From contig NVRX02000007.1 of the NCBI GenBank assembly GCA_002400985.2, positions 24,175 to 63,122 on the forward strand: a stretch of DNA of 38,948 nucleotides, given 5' to 3'. Position 1 is the first letter of the stretch, and every line of letters starts with the position of its first letter. The position numbers and the translations under genes are program-made. The notes under the pieces were generated by a model. That model searched no databases. It was not told where the DNA came from and was given only the letters and a program-made list of their open reading frames with translations. Shown here in pieces: positions 31,885 to 38,948 of the stretch. This DNA comes from Candidatus Wolfebacteria bacterium (GTDB taxonomy: Bacteria > Patescibacteriota > Minisyncoccia > Phycocordibacterales > Phycocordibacteraceae).

Positions 31885-32206
31885 ATGGTACGTAATACAA
31901 ACCTTTCCCAGAACCAACCTTTGTAAGTCTCTTCTCTTCGGCTAATTCACGCAAATACTCCCCTGCAGTGTCATCACTAATACAAAACAGATCTTCTGCA
32001 TCATCTATACGAACCTGCCCTTTCTCCTGTGCAAACTTCACAATCCTATCTTTCCGGCGAAGAATACGTGCAGCAATAGATTTTCTACCCTTTTCTCCCA
32101 GCTCTCTTGCCTGTGCACTACTCCAAGGAACTCCAGTTCCTTTCTTCTTAAAAACAAAAGAAACAAAAAACCCAAGAACGAAACCAATTGCTATACCTAT
32201 ATACAT
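31874..32206 (-). CDS. Membrane-tethered winged-helix protein (110 aa)
   Basis: An N-terminal membrane span (MYIGIAIGFVLGFFVSFVF) is followed by a basic segment (KKKGTG) and a winged-helix-like domain from about residue 45 to the end (KSIAARILRRKDRIVKFAQEKGQVRIDDAEDLFCISDDTAGEYLRELAEEKRLTKVGSGKGLYYV), which looks like a DeoR/MarR-type wing. A start at 32227 is possible. The ATG at 32206 lies 7 nt from the extended -10 TGATATCAT and starts at the membrane span, so I chose it. It leads an operon with a nuclease and an O-antigen-ligase-like gene. The role is unknown, possibly a membrane-bound regulator. Confidence 0.75.
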   Translation of the reverse strand: MYIGIAIGFVLGFFVSFVFKKKGTGVPWSSAQARELGEKGRKSIAARILRRKDRIVKFAQEKGQVRIDDAEDLFCISDDTAGEYLRELAEEKRLTKVGSGKGLYYVPYEN

Positions 32207-32222
32207 ATGTACTATGATATCA
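32207..32222 (-). promoter_or_regulatory. Extended -10 promoter of the winged-helix/nuclease/ligase operon
   Basis: On the reverse strand TGATATCAT (32214-32222) lies 7 nt before the ATG at 32206. Its TG is only 8 bp from the TG of the divergent flippase promoter, so both cannot have independent -35 contacts at the same time. Confidence 0.55.
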
Positions 32223-32230
32223 AACAATCT

Positions 32231-32246
32231 TGATATACTTGATTAT
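32231..32246 (+). promoter_or_regulatory. Extended -10 promoter of the flippase gene
   Basis: TGATATACT (32231-32239) lies 7 nt before the ATG at 32247. There is no -35 and no ribosome site. Only 40 nt separate the two divergent start codons. Confidence 0.6.
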
Positions 32247-33485
32247 ATGAAAAGTAAAGCTATACAACTGCTCAAGTGGAGTGAAAAATATACAAAAACA
32301 GATATGATTTACTTCGCGAAAGGTGGATTTTGGCTTTCTATTGGGTCTTTCGTATCTAATGTTTCAGTTTTTGTAATTGCAATTGCTTTTGCAAACCTTC
32401 TTCCTAAGGAAATCTACGGTACATATAAATATGTAATCTCTATTGCGACCATGCTTTCTTTTTTCACACTACAAGGAATGTCTGATTCTGTAACCCAATC
32501 TGTTGCCAGAGGATACGAAAAAATGTTTATCGAGGTTACTAAAACAAAAATGAAATGGGGGCTACTTGGAGGGTTTGCAGGAATAGGGGTTGCTGCATAC
32601 TACTATTTAAATGGAAACATATTGCTTGCAACCTCTTTTGCAATCATTGCTCTTTTTATACCTATTTGGAATACTTTCAACATATACAACCCTCTCCTAA
32701 CTGGACGAAAACGTTTTGATATTTCTTTCAAATATCATTTTGTAAGCCAAGTATTTATATTAATTTCTATTGTGGGAGCCCTCTTTCTTACAGACAATCT
32801 CTTCATTCTATTAATAACGTATTTCTCTTCATGGTCACTTGTTAGAATTTTCTTTTATTTTCGTACATTACGCATCTACCCTCTAAACAACAAGGTAGAT
32901 TCTGATGTTGTTTCTTTTGGTAAACACTTAAGCTTTGCGCAAATAATCTCTGCATTTGCTGAACAGTTAGATAAAATATTACTCTGGCACTTTATAGGAC
33001 CTGTTGGTCTTGCAACATACTTTTTTGCACTTGCTCCCGTAAAAGTGCTTGGAGAACCACTTAAAAATATTGCGTCTCTTGCTTTACCTAAACTAAGTAC
33101 AAAGCATGTTGATCAAATAAAGGAAACGCTCCTTCAAAAGATGTCCATACTTTTCCTTCTCTCTATACCAGTGATTGCTATATATATCTTTTCCGCCCCG
33201 TACATATACTCACTACTATTTCCCCAATATTTAGATTCAATAATCTATTCACAGCTTTTTGCGCTCTCTCTCCTTCTTGCACCAAAAATGTTTATACGCC
33301 AAACACTTGTTGCACAAAAAAAGAAAAAGGAATTGTATCAACTACAAACAATTGTCCCTGTTGTAAAAATTGGGCTACTTCTAATGCTTCTGCCCACCTA
33401 TGGAATACTTGGGGCAGTAGTTACTCTAATTCTTGTTGATTTTATAAATCTACTTACAAATCTATATCTATTTAGAAAAGTTTAA
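32247..33485 (+). CDS. Polysaccharide flippase, Wzx/MATE-like
   Basis: 412-residue membrane protein with about twelve spans, of the oligosaccharide flippase (RfbX/Wzx) family in the MVF/MATE superfamily. The N-terminal FAKGGFWLSIGSFVSNVSVFVIAIAFANLLPKEIYGTYKYVIS is the typical first two helices, and FGKHLSFAQIISAFAEQLDKILLWHFIGPVGLATYFFAL opens the second half. It should flip undecaprenyl-linked surface sugars across the membrane. The frame extends upstream to 31968, but that part is antisense to the winged-helix gene, so the ATG at 32247 behind the extended -10 box is the start. Its last 18 nt overlap the convergent HAD gene. Confidence 0.88.
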   Translation: MKSKAIQLLKWSEKYTKTDMIYFAKGGFWLSIGSFVSNVSVFVIAIAFANLLPKEIYGTYKYVISIATMLSFFTLQGMSDSVTQSVARGYEKMFIEVTKTKMKWGLLGGFAGIGVAAYYYLNGNILLATSFAIIALFIPIWNTFNIYNPLLTGRKRFDISFKYHFVSQVFILISIVGALFLTDNLFILLITYFSSWSLVRIFFYFRTLRIYPLNNKVDSDVVSFGKHLSFAQIISAFAEQLDKILLWHFIGPVGLATYFFALAPVKVLGEPLKNIASLALPKLSTKHVDQIKETLLQKMSILFLLSIPVIAIYIFSAPYIYSLLFPQYLDSIIYSQLFALSLLLAPKMFIRQTLVAQKKKKELYQLQTIVPVVKIGLLLMLLPTYGILGAVVTLILVDFINLLTNLYLFRKV

Positions 33486-34103
33486 AATTACGTCAGAAAT
33501 ATTTAAAATTGGAACAACATACTTCTTCATTACTTTATCCGAACCCCAATTATTCCATTTATTTTCAACACCAATAAATTCCGCTTCAATCGATTTTGCT
33601 AACTTATAGTCACCTTCTCCATCACCAATAACGACGTATTGGTGCTTTTTAAGGTTTTCTATTCTTTCAAAGTTTTCTATTTTTGTTCGTGGGTTTCCAA
33701 ATAAATCAGTAAAATATTTCGAGACATTCAAATAATCTGCCTGATATTTTAAATCTTCTTCTTTTGTTGCTGAAATAACAATCATTTTATAACCTTTCTT
33801 CTGCAAAAAGTCTAAGACATTCTGAATGTTCGGCATGAGAGAAATTTCTGCAACACTTTGCTGTAAAACATTTGAAAACTCTTCTGCTATTTTATTTTGA
33901 TAAGATTTACTGCTCTTGGGTGCAATTTTTTCTATCAACTCATACCTGCTTAACGCTCTTCCTTCTGGAGTAGAGAGATACTCAGCCGCAAGTGAAGCTT
34001 TCTCTTTTTCTTTTTTAAAAGTTTTCTTCCAAGCCTCCTCCCATTTAAACGTATTGGAGTCAACAATCACTCCATCCCAATCAAAAATAATCACCCTTTT
34101 CAT
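33468..34103 (-). CDS. HAD-superfamily phosphatase
   Basis: 211-residue HAD hydrolase with a small helical cap. Motif I is FDWDGVIVDS with the two catalytic aspartates. Motif II is the VISATK strand and motif III is the Lys of NPRTKIENF. Motif IV is VIGDGEGDYKLA. Its ATG overlaps the stop of the sugar-acid cytidylyltransferase gene (ATGA), and the NeuB-like synthase is the next gene upstream. The three together suggest dephosphorylation of a nine-carbon sugar-acid phosphate, as in KDN or sialic acid 9-phosphate pathways. A general phosphoglycolate-phosphatase role is the alternative. Confidence 0.85.
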   Translation of the reverse strand: MKRVIIFDWDGVIVDSNTFKWEEAWKKTFKKEKEKASLAAEYLSTPEGRALSRYELIEKIAPKSSKSYQNKIAEEFSNVLQQSVAEISLMPNIQNVLDFLQKKGYKMIVISATKEEDLKYQADYLNVSKYFTDLFGNPRTKIENFERIENLKKHQYVVIGDGEGDYKLAKSIEAEFIGVENKWNNWGSDKVMKKYVVPILNISDVILNFSK

Positions 34104-34828
34104 TGTTTCTTTTCTAAAATCTTTTCAACTTCTTTTACTTGATGCTCTCTATCAACCTCAACCCAATCAACTCCTTCAAGTTCTACTCCTTGTACAAAAA
34201 ACCCATTCATATATAACCTAATAGGATGACTGGACTCAACTTCTTCTATGTTTGAAATGGGCAATTTAGCAAATCTTAATAGTGCTTCTTTTTTCCACAA
34301 ATACAAACCGAGTGTTCTATATCCTGTTTGTATTGGTTGCCTTGTTTGGAAAAGAAGTCTTTCATTTGAATCAACGACTACCTTAAGCACGTCAATAGAA
34401 TTTTCCTGCTCTTTAGTTGCTTTTGCGTACGGAATAACAACATCAATCTCTGAATTTTCCTTTAATTTAAAAATAGCACGAGTTATAAAGTCATTAATCA
34501 CTTCCTTGGTTACAAGAGGTTGATCTCCCTGCATCTCAAAAATATACTCAGCATCAATACCTGCAGCAACTTCTGCAACTCTTTCTGAGCCATTTGGGCA
34601 ATCTTTACTTGTGCAAACATAATTAATATCATGGTCTGAACAGTGCTTAAATATTTTCTCATCATCTGTTGCAACAATTACTTCATTAAAAAATTTTGAT
34701 TCACAAGCATTGTCATATACGCGACAAATCATTGATTTTCCAGAAATGTCTACAAGCGGTTTCCCTAAAAAACGAACCGATTTATATCGTGCTGGAATAA
34801 TACAAGTAAATTTTTCTGGAATGTTCAT
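34100..34828 (-). CDS. CMP-sugar-acid synthetase (KdsB-like cytidylyltransferase)
   Basis: 242 residues matching 3-deoxy-manno-octulosonate cytidylyltransferase (KdsB) in length and motifs: CIIPARYKSVRFLGKPL, EVIVATDDEKIFKHC, DCPNGSERVAEVA, FEMQGDQPLVTKEVI, and LGLYLWKKEALLRF. The enzyme joins CTP to a keto sugar acid, giving CMP-Kdo or a related CMP-nonulosonate. Since CPR bacteria are not expected to make Kdo-lipid A and a NeuB-like synthase is the next gene upstream, activation of a nonulosonic acid for surface glycans is the more likely role. It is coupled to the HAD gene by ATGA. Confidence 0.85.
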   Translation of the reverse strand: MNIPEKFTCIIPARYKSVRFLGKPLVDISGKSMICRVYDNACESKFFNEVIVATDDEKIFKHCSDHDINYVCTSKDCPNGSERVAEVAAGIDAEYIFEMQGDQPLVTKEVINDFITRAIFKLKENSEIDVVIPYAKATKEQENSIDVLKVVVDSNERLLFQTRQPIQTGYRTLGLYLWKKEALLRFAKLPISNIEEVESSHPIRLYMNGFFVQGVELEGVDWVEVDREHQVKEVEKILEKKQ

Positions 34829-34849
34829 TGTGTATCTAAATGACCAAAA

Positions 34850-35914
34850 CTATTTAAAGACAGGCTGATCTTTGTCTACTGATTTATTGAGAACAACACC
34901 TTCTCCAATGTCTCTTGCAGAATATTGATTCTCTTCAAGAGGAATTGCGAAATAAAAGTCTTCACCTAATGACTCTTTTGTAAGCTTCTGACCTTTTACT
35001 AAATCTTTCTTGGCATACATTCCTCTAGAAACACTCTGAATATAATCTCTTTCTTTTTGTGGAATTTCTCTTTCACCTTCTCCTTCTCCAACCATTTCTT
35101 TTGCTGTAAGAAATGCCTTAAACCAAATGTCTGCTTGTTCTGGAAGAGAACAATACTTAGAAACTGCAATCCCATCTGCATCTATATCAACATGCCTCTC
35201 AAAAGTTCGTGCACCTTTTGCATATGCAATAGTTATAGAAGAAACCCAGTCATTATACTCATGAGTTGAAAGACCAATTACATTATTTGGATACCTGTCT
35301 ACGAGGAAATCAATTTGATGTAAGTGCAGGTCACTGTTCTCTGAAGGATACAGAGAAACACAGTGATTTACCGCAAGAGGTATATTCTTATTTTCAAACA
35401 GCTTAACAATCCTATCAATGTCCTCAATGTCTGTTCCTCCGTTTGAAACAGCTGTTGGGAGATTTGCCTCTACAATTTTATCAAGAAGACTTAGAGCTTT
35501 GGTGTCCTGGCTGGCTATTTTAAGAATTTCAATTCCAAGATCGACACAAAGATCTACTGACTTCTCATCGAATGGAGTTGCCATTGGAATGAGCCCCCTT
35601 TTCTTTATCTCATCAACAAGTTCTTGGAACTCACCTTTTGTAAGCTGCGTTGACAGAGTCTTTTTTATGTATCGAGAATTTTGACCAGGAGGAACCACGA
35701 TTTCGTCAGCACCTTTTTCTAATTTGTTTTCTTGCTGTGATGGATGGATAAACGTTTCCACATCTCGTAACTGTAGTTTAATAGCAGCTTTTATTCCATT
35801 ATTTTCAACAACATCTGCGTAATCACGAATAATCTTTAACCCCCTCTTAACATCGCCCCAATGATTATTCGCTATTTCGAGTACAAATAGATCTTCAAAA
35901 ATATTGCTTTTCAT
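34850..35914 (-). CDS. NeuB-family nonulosonic acid synthase with SAF domain
   Basis: 354 residues. The TIM-barrel NeuB domain (about 10-275) shows VLEIANNHWGDVKRGLKII, IKAAIKLQ, ATPFDEKSVDLCVDLGIEILKIAS, AVSNGGTDIEDI, CVSLYPS, IGLSTHEY and TFERHVDID. A C-terminal SAF/antifreeze-like domain follows (about 290-354: SRGMYAKKDLVKGQKLTKESL, then GEGVVLNKSV). It condenses phosphoenolpyruvate with a hexosamine or hexose (or its 6-phosphate) to a nine-carbon sugar acid. Two ATGs lie close together (35920 and 35914). A TATTAT box at 35924-35929 lies 9 nt from the second, which I chose with low certainty. It stands upstream of the CMP-synthetase and phosphatase genes. Confidence 0.88.
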   Translation of the reverse strand: MKSNIFEDLFVLEIANNHWGDVKRGLKIIRDYADVVENNGIKAAIKLQLRDVETFIHPSQQENKLEKGADEIVVPPGQNSRYIKKTLSTQLTKGEFQELVDEIKKRGLIPMATPFDEKSVDLCVDLGIEILKIASQDTKALSLLDKIVEANLPTAVSNGGTDIEDIDRIVKLFENKNIPLAVNHCVSLYPSENSDLHLHQIDFLVDRYPNNVIGLSTHEYNDWVSSITIAYAKGARTFERHVDIDADGIAVSKYCSLPEQADIWFKAFLTAKEMVGEGEGEREIPQKERDYIQSVSRGMYAKKDLVKGQKLTKESLGEDFYFAIPLEENQYSARDIGEGVVLNKSVDKDQPVFK

Positions 35915-35941
35915 AATCATTCTATAATATAGACAACTTAG

Positions 35942-37306
35942 TTATTTGCAAACTTCTTTAAAAACAGAATTTGCAAGCCTTTTGCCAGAAAAACCATCAA
36001 ATGGCGTAACAAACATCTCTACAATCTTCTCTCTTCCTTCTTTATCTTTCAGTGGGTCAGAAATATAATCATTTATATTTTGCGCCAACTCTTCAGAACT
36101 CTCTGGTAATGCTACGCCACCAGTACTAACAAGCTTTTCATAATGATCAAAGTGATCATATAAACGTCCCACTTCTTCCCAATAAGAAATCTTTCTATTT
36201 TTTGAATCAAAATTTATACATATTGTCGGCCGACCAAACACTGCAGCATCAATTGAAAGTGTTGAGGCAATGTTTATGATGACATCTGAGTGATACATAA
36301 GATTTATAAACTTTTCAGTGTCAGAAAAAGAAATTTTTGTTTTATCCATAAATATTGGATCTAAAACAACGTGTTTCAGGTTCTCAAGACCGTACTCTTC
36401 AATACTAAACAAAGAGGCAGGATGTGGCCTAAAAATAACTTGTGCAGACTCCTTTATTGCCCTTTTTTCTATAGCTTTATTTAGAATTCCAGGCAATTCA
36501 TCCTCGCTATAATAAAAATCAGACCCTCCAAGAAAAATAAGCTTCTTTGAAGAGTCTAATCCAAGTTTTTTAAAAAAGTCTTTTTTGGACATTAAATATT
36601 TCTGAGAGTTTTTATATAAATCATAGTGAGGTAATCCAATTACTTTTGTCTTAATAAGACTTGTGTTAATACTTTGAAATTTTTCTGCAGCTTCAACAAG
36701 CCATTTGTTTTGAAAAATAAATGTATCCGGGATAACAGCCAACAAACCATGGTTATTTAAATTGTCCCAACTTCTTACCATTCCAATTAAGTTAATTTTT
36801 CTTTTTTTAGCTTCAATTGCAACATGTACATCAAACTCATTATCGATTAGTGACGGGGTAAATACACTATCAAAATTACCGCGTTCAAAGACTTCTTGAA
36901 TTCTTTTTGGGGTAGTAATTTTTAAAACTAATTGCCGTATAAAAAATTGATACCATGCAAATGGAGCGAGCACCTTTCCAATAAAGCTTTTTACCAATGT
37001 AGACGAGAGCCTTGCTTGGTCTTTTTTTAAGGCCCTCATTCTGTATGTTGTAACGCTGTGCGATTGCATTCCTGTCCTTACCAAAAAATTTATAATTTTT
37101 TGGTAAGGAGTTCGTGACTCGTGAACAAATCCTTCCACAATTACATCTGGAGGTGTTTTTTCATTAAAATACTTTATTTTTTCACTCTCTACGAGAAGAG
37201 TAATTTTATTTTCTATGTTTAGTTTTTGAAATTCAGGCCAAAAATCTGTATCAAATATATTTCGACGAATAATATCTTTTGAGAAAACTAAAAGTATATT
37301 TTTCAT
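35942..37306 (-). CDS. GT-B-fold surface sugar transferase (CDP-glycerol transferase/capsule type)
   Basis: 454 residues, soluble or membrane-associated. The C-terminal half shows a strand (KLIFLGGSDFYYSED), the donor-phosphate motif FRPHPASLFS, and DVIINIASTLSIDAAVFGRPTICINFD. These features are shared by CDP-glycerol glycerophosphotransferases, capsule Kdo transferases and polysialyltransferase-like GT-B enzymes. The N-terminal half is poorly conserved, with a hydrophobic patch near 120 (VLAPFAWYQFF). Given the CMP-sugar-acid genes downstream, it could transfer the CMP-nonulosonate, but donor and acceptor are unproven. Its ATG overlaps the TGA of the FkbM gene upstream. Confidence 0.7.
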   Translation of the reverse strand: MKNILLVFSKDIIRRNIFDTDFWPEFQKLNIENKITLLVESEKIKYFNEKTPPDVIVEGFVHESRTPYQKIINFLVRTGMQSHSVTTYRMRALKKDQARLSSTLVKSFIGKVLAPFAWYQFFIRQLVLKITTPKRIQEVFERGNFDSVFTPSLIDNEFDVHVAIEAKKRKINLIGMVRSWDNLNNHGLLAVIPDTFIFQNKWLVEAAEKFQSINTSLIKTKVIGLPHYDLYKNSQKYLMSKKDFFKKLGLDSSKKLIFLGGSDFYYSEDELPGILNKAIEKRAIKESAQVIFRPHPASLFSIEEYGLENLKHVVLDPIFMDKTKISFSDTEKFINLMYHSDVIINIASTLSIDAAVFGRPTICINFDSKNRKISYWEEVGRLYDHFDHYEKLVSTGGVALPESSEELAQNINDYISDPLKDKEGREKIVEMFVTPFDGFSGKRLANSVFKEVCK

Positions 37307-38142
37307 ACTGGTTTTTTAGAAGCCTCTATAATATACGTTTTAAATCCATCTGGTTTTTCAGCATTGAGACTAATCTTATATGAAAAACTATTTTTTTCAA
37401 AAAAGTTTAAAATATCAGACAAATTATTATCTTCAACACCAAAGGCGTAATGATACTCCATAAGTATAGACTTGATGTTCTTTGAAGATGCAGCTGCACT
37501 CAAATCCTTAAACACTGATCCTTCTGAAAGTTGTACATCTATTTTTAACAAATCAACATCTTCATCAATATATTCAGAAAGTTTACTTTTTCTTACTGTA
37601 ACTTCTGTGCCTCCTCGTCTCTCTTCTAAAGAGGTTGTCGATGCAAGAGACATTCCTTCTCGAATAAATAAACTAACCGTACCTTCTGAATCTGAAAGAG
37701 CCGTGCTGCACACGCTTACACCCTTCAGGTTATTTGCTTCTATATTTTTCTCTAAAAGGGCAACGACGTCCGGAGAAGGTTCAAATACTTTTATTTTCGC
37801 ACCTGGATACAGGTGTTTGAAATATAATACTGATACTCCTATATTTCCGCCACAGTCATAGATCGTTGGGTTGTTTTTCTTGAATTTAAAATAATACGCC
37901 TCATCTATAAATATTTCTTCTATTAACATCTCTAATTCAGAAATAGTTTTAAAATAAATTTTAAAACCTAAAAATTTAATTGATTTTAAATGTAAAATAC
38001 GACCATTTAAAAAATTAGCAAAAGCAATCTTTGTATAGAAATAGAACAAAGAAACCTTCTCCAAAATTTTTGTATTTTTGCTAAAAAAGATTTTGGCTAT
38101 GTTTAAAAAATATTTCTTTATTCTGTGTTGAATATTTTTCAT
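37303..38142 (-). CDS. FkbM-family methyltransferase with altered KIDVEGxE motif
   Basis: 279 residues. The SAM-binding FkbM domain runs from about residue 90: IYDCGGNIGVSVLYFKHLYPGAKIKVFEPSP, then NNLKGVSVCSTALSDSEGTVSLF, then DVDLLKIDVQLSEGS, then ILMEYHY. It probably O-methylates a sugar or lipid-linked glycan. The N-terminal 80 residues are basic and aromatic, likely membrane-peripheral. The usual KIDVEGAE signature, kept in its neighbour, reads KIDVQLSEGS, so the acidic residue after KID-V is lost and specificity or activity may differ. It starts 3 nt after its paralogue's stop and is joined to the next gene by ATGA. Confidence 0.85.
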   Translation of the reverse strand: MKNIQHRIKKYFLNIAKIFFSKNTKILEKVSLFYFYTKIAFANFLNGRILHLKSIKFLGFKIYFKTISELEMLIEEIFIDEAYYFKFKKNNPTIYDCGGNIGVSVLYFKHLYPGAKIKVFEPSPDVVALLEKNIEANNLKGVSVCSTALSDSEGTVSLFIREGMSLASTTSLEERRGGTEVTVRKSKLSEYIDEDVDLLKIDVQLSEGSVFKDLSAAASSKNIKSILMEYHYAFGVEDNNLSDILNFFEKNSFSYKISLNAEKPDGFKTYIIEASKKPV

Positions 38143-38145
38143 ATA

Positions 38146-38948
38146 TTATTTCTTAAGAGCAACTAACATAATGTGAGAAAAGCTTCGCGCATTCAAGTCA
38201 ATTACCCTACTCACGTCACTTACAAAAGATATTTTAAATTTAGCTTTTTCAAGACTGGAGACTATACCTGAAAGTAAGTTTGTCTCTCCAGAAATAGAAT
38301 GGTACTCCATCGTTATACGTCTTATTTTTTGCAGCACATTACTTTCTGAGAGTTCCTCAATAACTTGACCTTCTGCACCCTCTATATCTATCTTGAGAAA
38401 GTCTACTTCTTTTGTAATGTAACTAGATAATTTTACTACACAAACTTTGATACTCTTTTTCATGTTTGATTTATCATGAGTGTCGGTCATTCCTTTAGAA
38501 ATAGTTGCAGCCCTTTTGTCTCCAAACATCTCAATTTCTCCCTCCTCTGCGCCAACAGCCTTTGTAATTATCTCAACATCAACTAAATTATTATTTGTAA
38601 TATTTCTTTGTAAGATTTCAGCATTTTCAGGAAGCGCTTCAAACACCTTAATGTGTGCGCCTGGGTATAGGTATTTAAAATACAGTACTGACATTCCAAT
38701 ATTTCCACCACAATCTATTATACAAGGACTTTCTTTTTCAGAATCAAAATAATAATTATCTTCTAAAAATATTTCCCTAAATGTCCAATAGAAATCTGAA
38801 AAGTCATCGAATTCAATAACAAAAGAAAGAAAACGTTGTTTTTTAACATTAAGAAATCTTCCGTCAAAAAACCTATTAAAAATGATGAGAACATACGAAT
38901 AGAAAAATATTAATTTTTGGGAAAATAAAAGATATTTTTTGGAAAAAA
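38146..38948 (-). CDS. FkbM-family methyltransferase, 5' end beyond window
   Basis: The reading frame is open from the window edge to a stop at 38146, 267 codons, so the N-terminus is missing. An internal ATG at 38694 is not the start, because it lies inside the SAM-binding motif CIIDCGGNIGMSVLYFKYLYPGAHIKVFEALP. KEVDFLKIDIEGAEGQVI and ITMEYHS complete the FkbM domain. It is a tandem paralogue of the next gene, with the same basic aromatic N-terminal region (about 80 residues visible). It should methylate surface sugars. AT content is high, as in the rest of this glycan locus. Confidence 0.88.
   Translation of the reverse strand, partial: FSKKYLLFSQKLIFFYSYVLIIFNRFFDGRFLNVKKQRFLSFVIEFDDFSDFYWTFREIFLEDNYYFDSEKESPCIIDCGGNIGMSVLYFKYLYPGAHIKVFEALPENAEILQRNITNNNLVDVEIITKAVGAEEGEIEMFGDKRAATISKGMTDTHDKSNMKKSIKVCVVKLSSYITKEVDFLKIDIEGAEGQVIEELSESNVLQKIRRITMEYHSISGETNLLSGIVSSLEKAKFKISFVSDVSRVIDLNARSFSHIMLVALKK

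Noticed and set aside
31968-32246. Upstream 93-codon extension of the flippase reading frame
   Set aside because: It is antisense to the winged-helix gene and is not membrane-like. The ATG at 32247 has the extended -10 box and begins the typical flippase N-terminus.
31150-37306. Alternative genetic code with UGA as glycine
   Set aside because: UGA ends the nuclease, cytidylyltransferase and FkbM genes at the right places, twice as an ATGA overlap, so the standard bacterial code applies.

Overview
The window looks like part of a Patescibacteria (CPR) chromosome, most likely of the Parcubacteria/Paceibacteria type. The clues are AT-rich, tightly packed genes, almost no Shine-Dalgarno sites, a split transketolase, a lysine-rich histone-like protein, a SecA with no C-terminal zinc tail, and a giant N-terminally anchored fibre protein. 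UGA is used as a stop (for example at 31150, 34100 and 37303), so the code is standard and not the UGA=Gly code of Gracilibacteria or Absconditabacteria. The assignment rests on gene content only. No rRNA, tRNA, CRISPR or insertion sequence was seen.

Layout. 1-7.5 kb is central sugar metabolism: a class I aldolase / D-2-hydroxyacid dehydrogenase / membrane-protein operon, a divergent PfkB kinase, and a coupled operon gapdh-rpiB-rpe-tktN-tktC-53-aa membrane protein. This carries the non-oxidative pentose phosphate steps plus part of glycolysis. 7.5-8.8 kb holds two toxin-antitoxin modules of different families with a 50-aa ORF between them. 8.8-22.1 kb is a single 4420-codon gene. Its product has an excisionase-like helix-turn-helix, one membrane span, a phage-tail-fibre-like array of about 33 GNVGIGTTSP repeats, two tandem S74-type chaperone domains that both keep the Ser-Lys dyad, and two Ig-like domains. 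A structured 698-bp gap follows, then a second HTH-plus-membrane-span protein (22.8-23.5 kb) with a perfect 20-bp palindrome in its promoter. 23.6-29.0 kb is housekeeping: gatB, obg, secA and a histone-H1-like gene. 29.3-32.2 kb is an operon of a membrane-tethered winged-helix protein, a secreted nuclease and an O-antigen-ligase-like protein. 32.2-38.9 kb is surface polysaccharide: flippase, HAD phosphatase, CMP-sugar synthetase, NeuB-like synthase, glycosyltransferase and two FkbM methyltransferases.

Two themes connect the parts. First, at least a dozen genes start 6-9 nt after a -10 box, usually an extended TGnTATnnT, with no room for a leader. Leaderless transcription therefore looks like the normal mode here, and it decides several start codons. 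Second, three proteins join a predicted DNA-binding fold to a membrane span (giant fibre, 258-aa protein, 110-aa protein). A TACGTAG-N2-TACGTAG element occurs upstream of both the giant gene and the histone-like gene. The HTH-anchored fibre, its HTH neighbour and their cis elements are the best candidate here for an undescribed system. That is inference from architecture and needs experiment.
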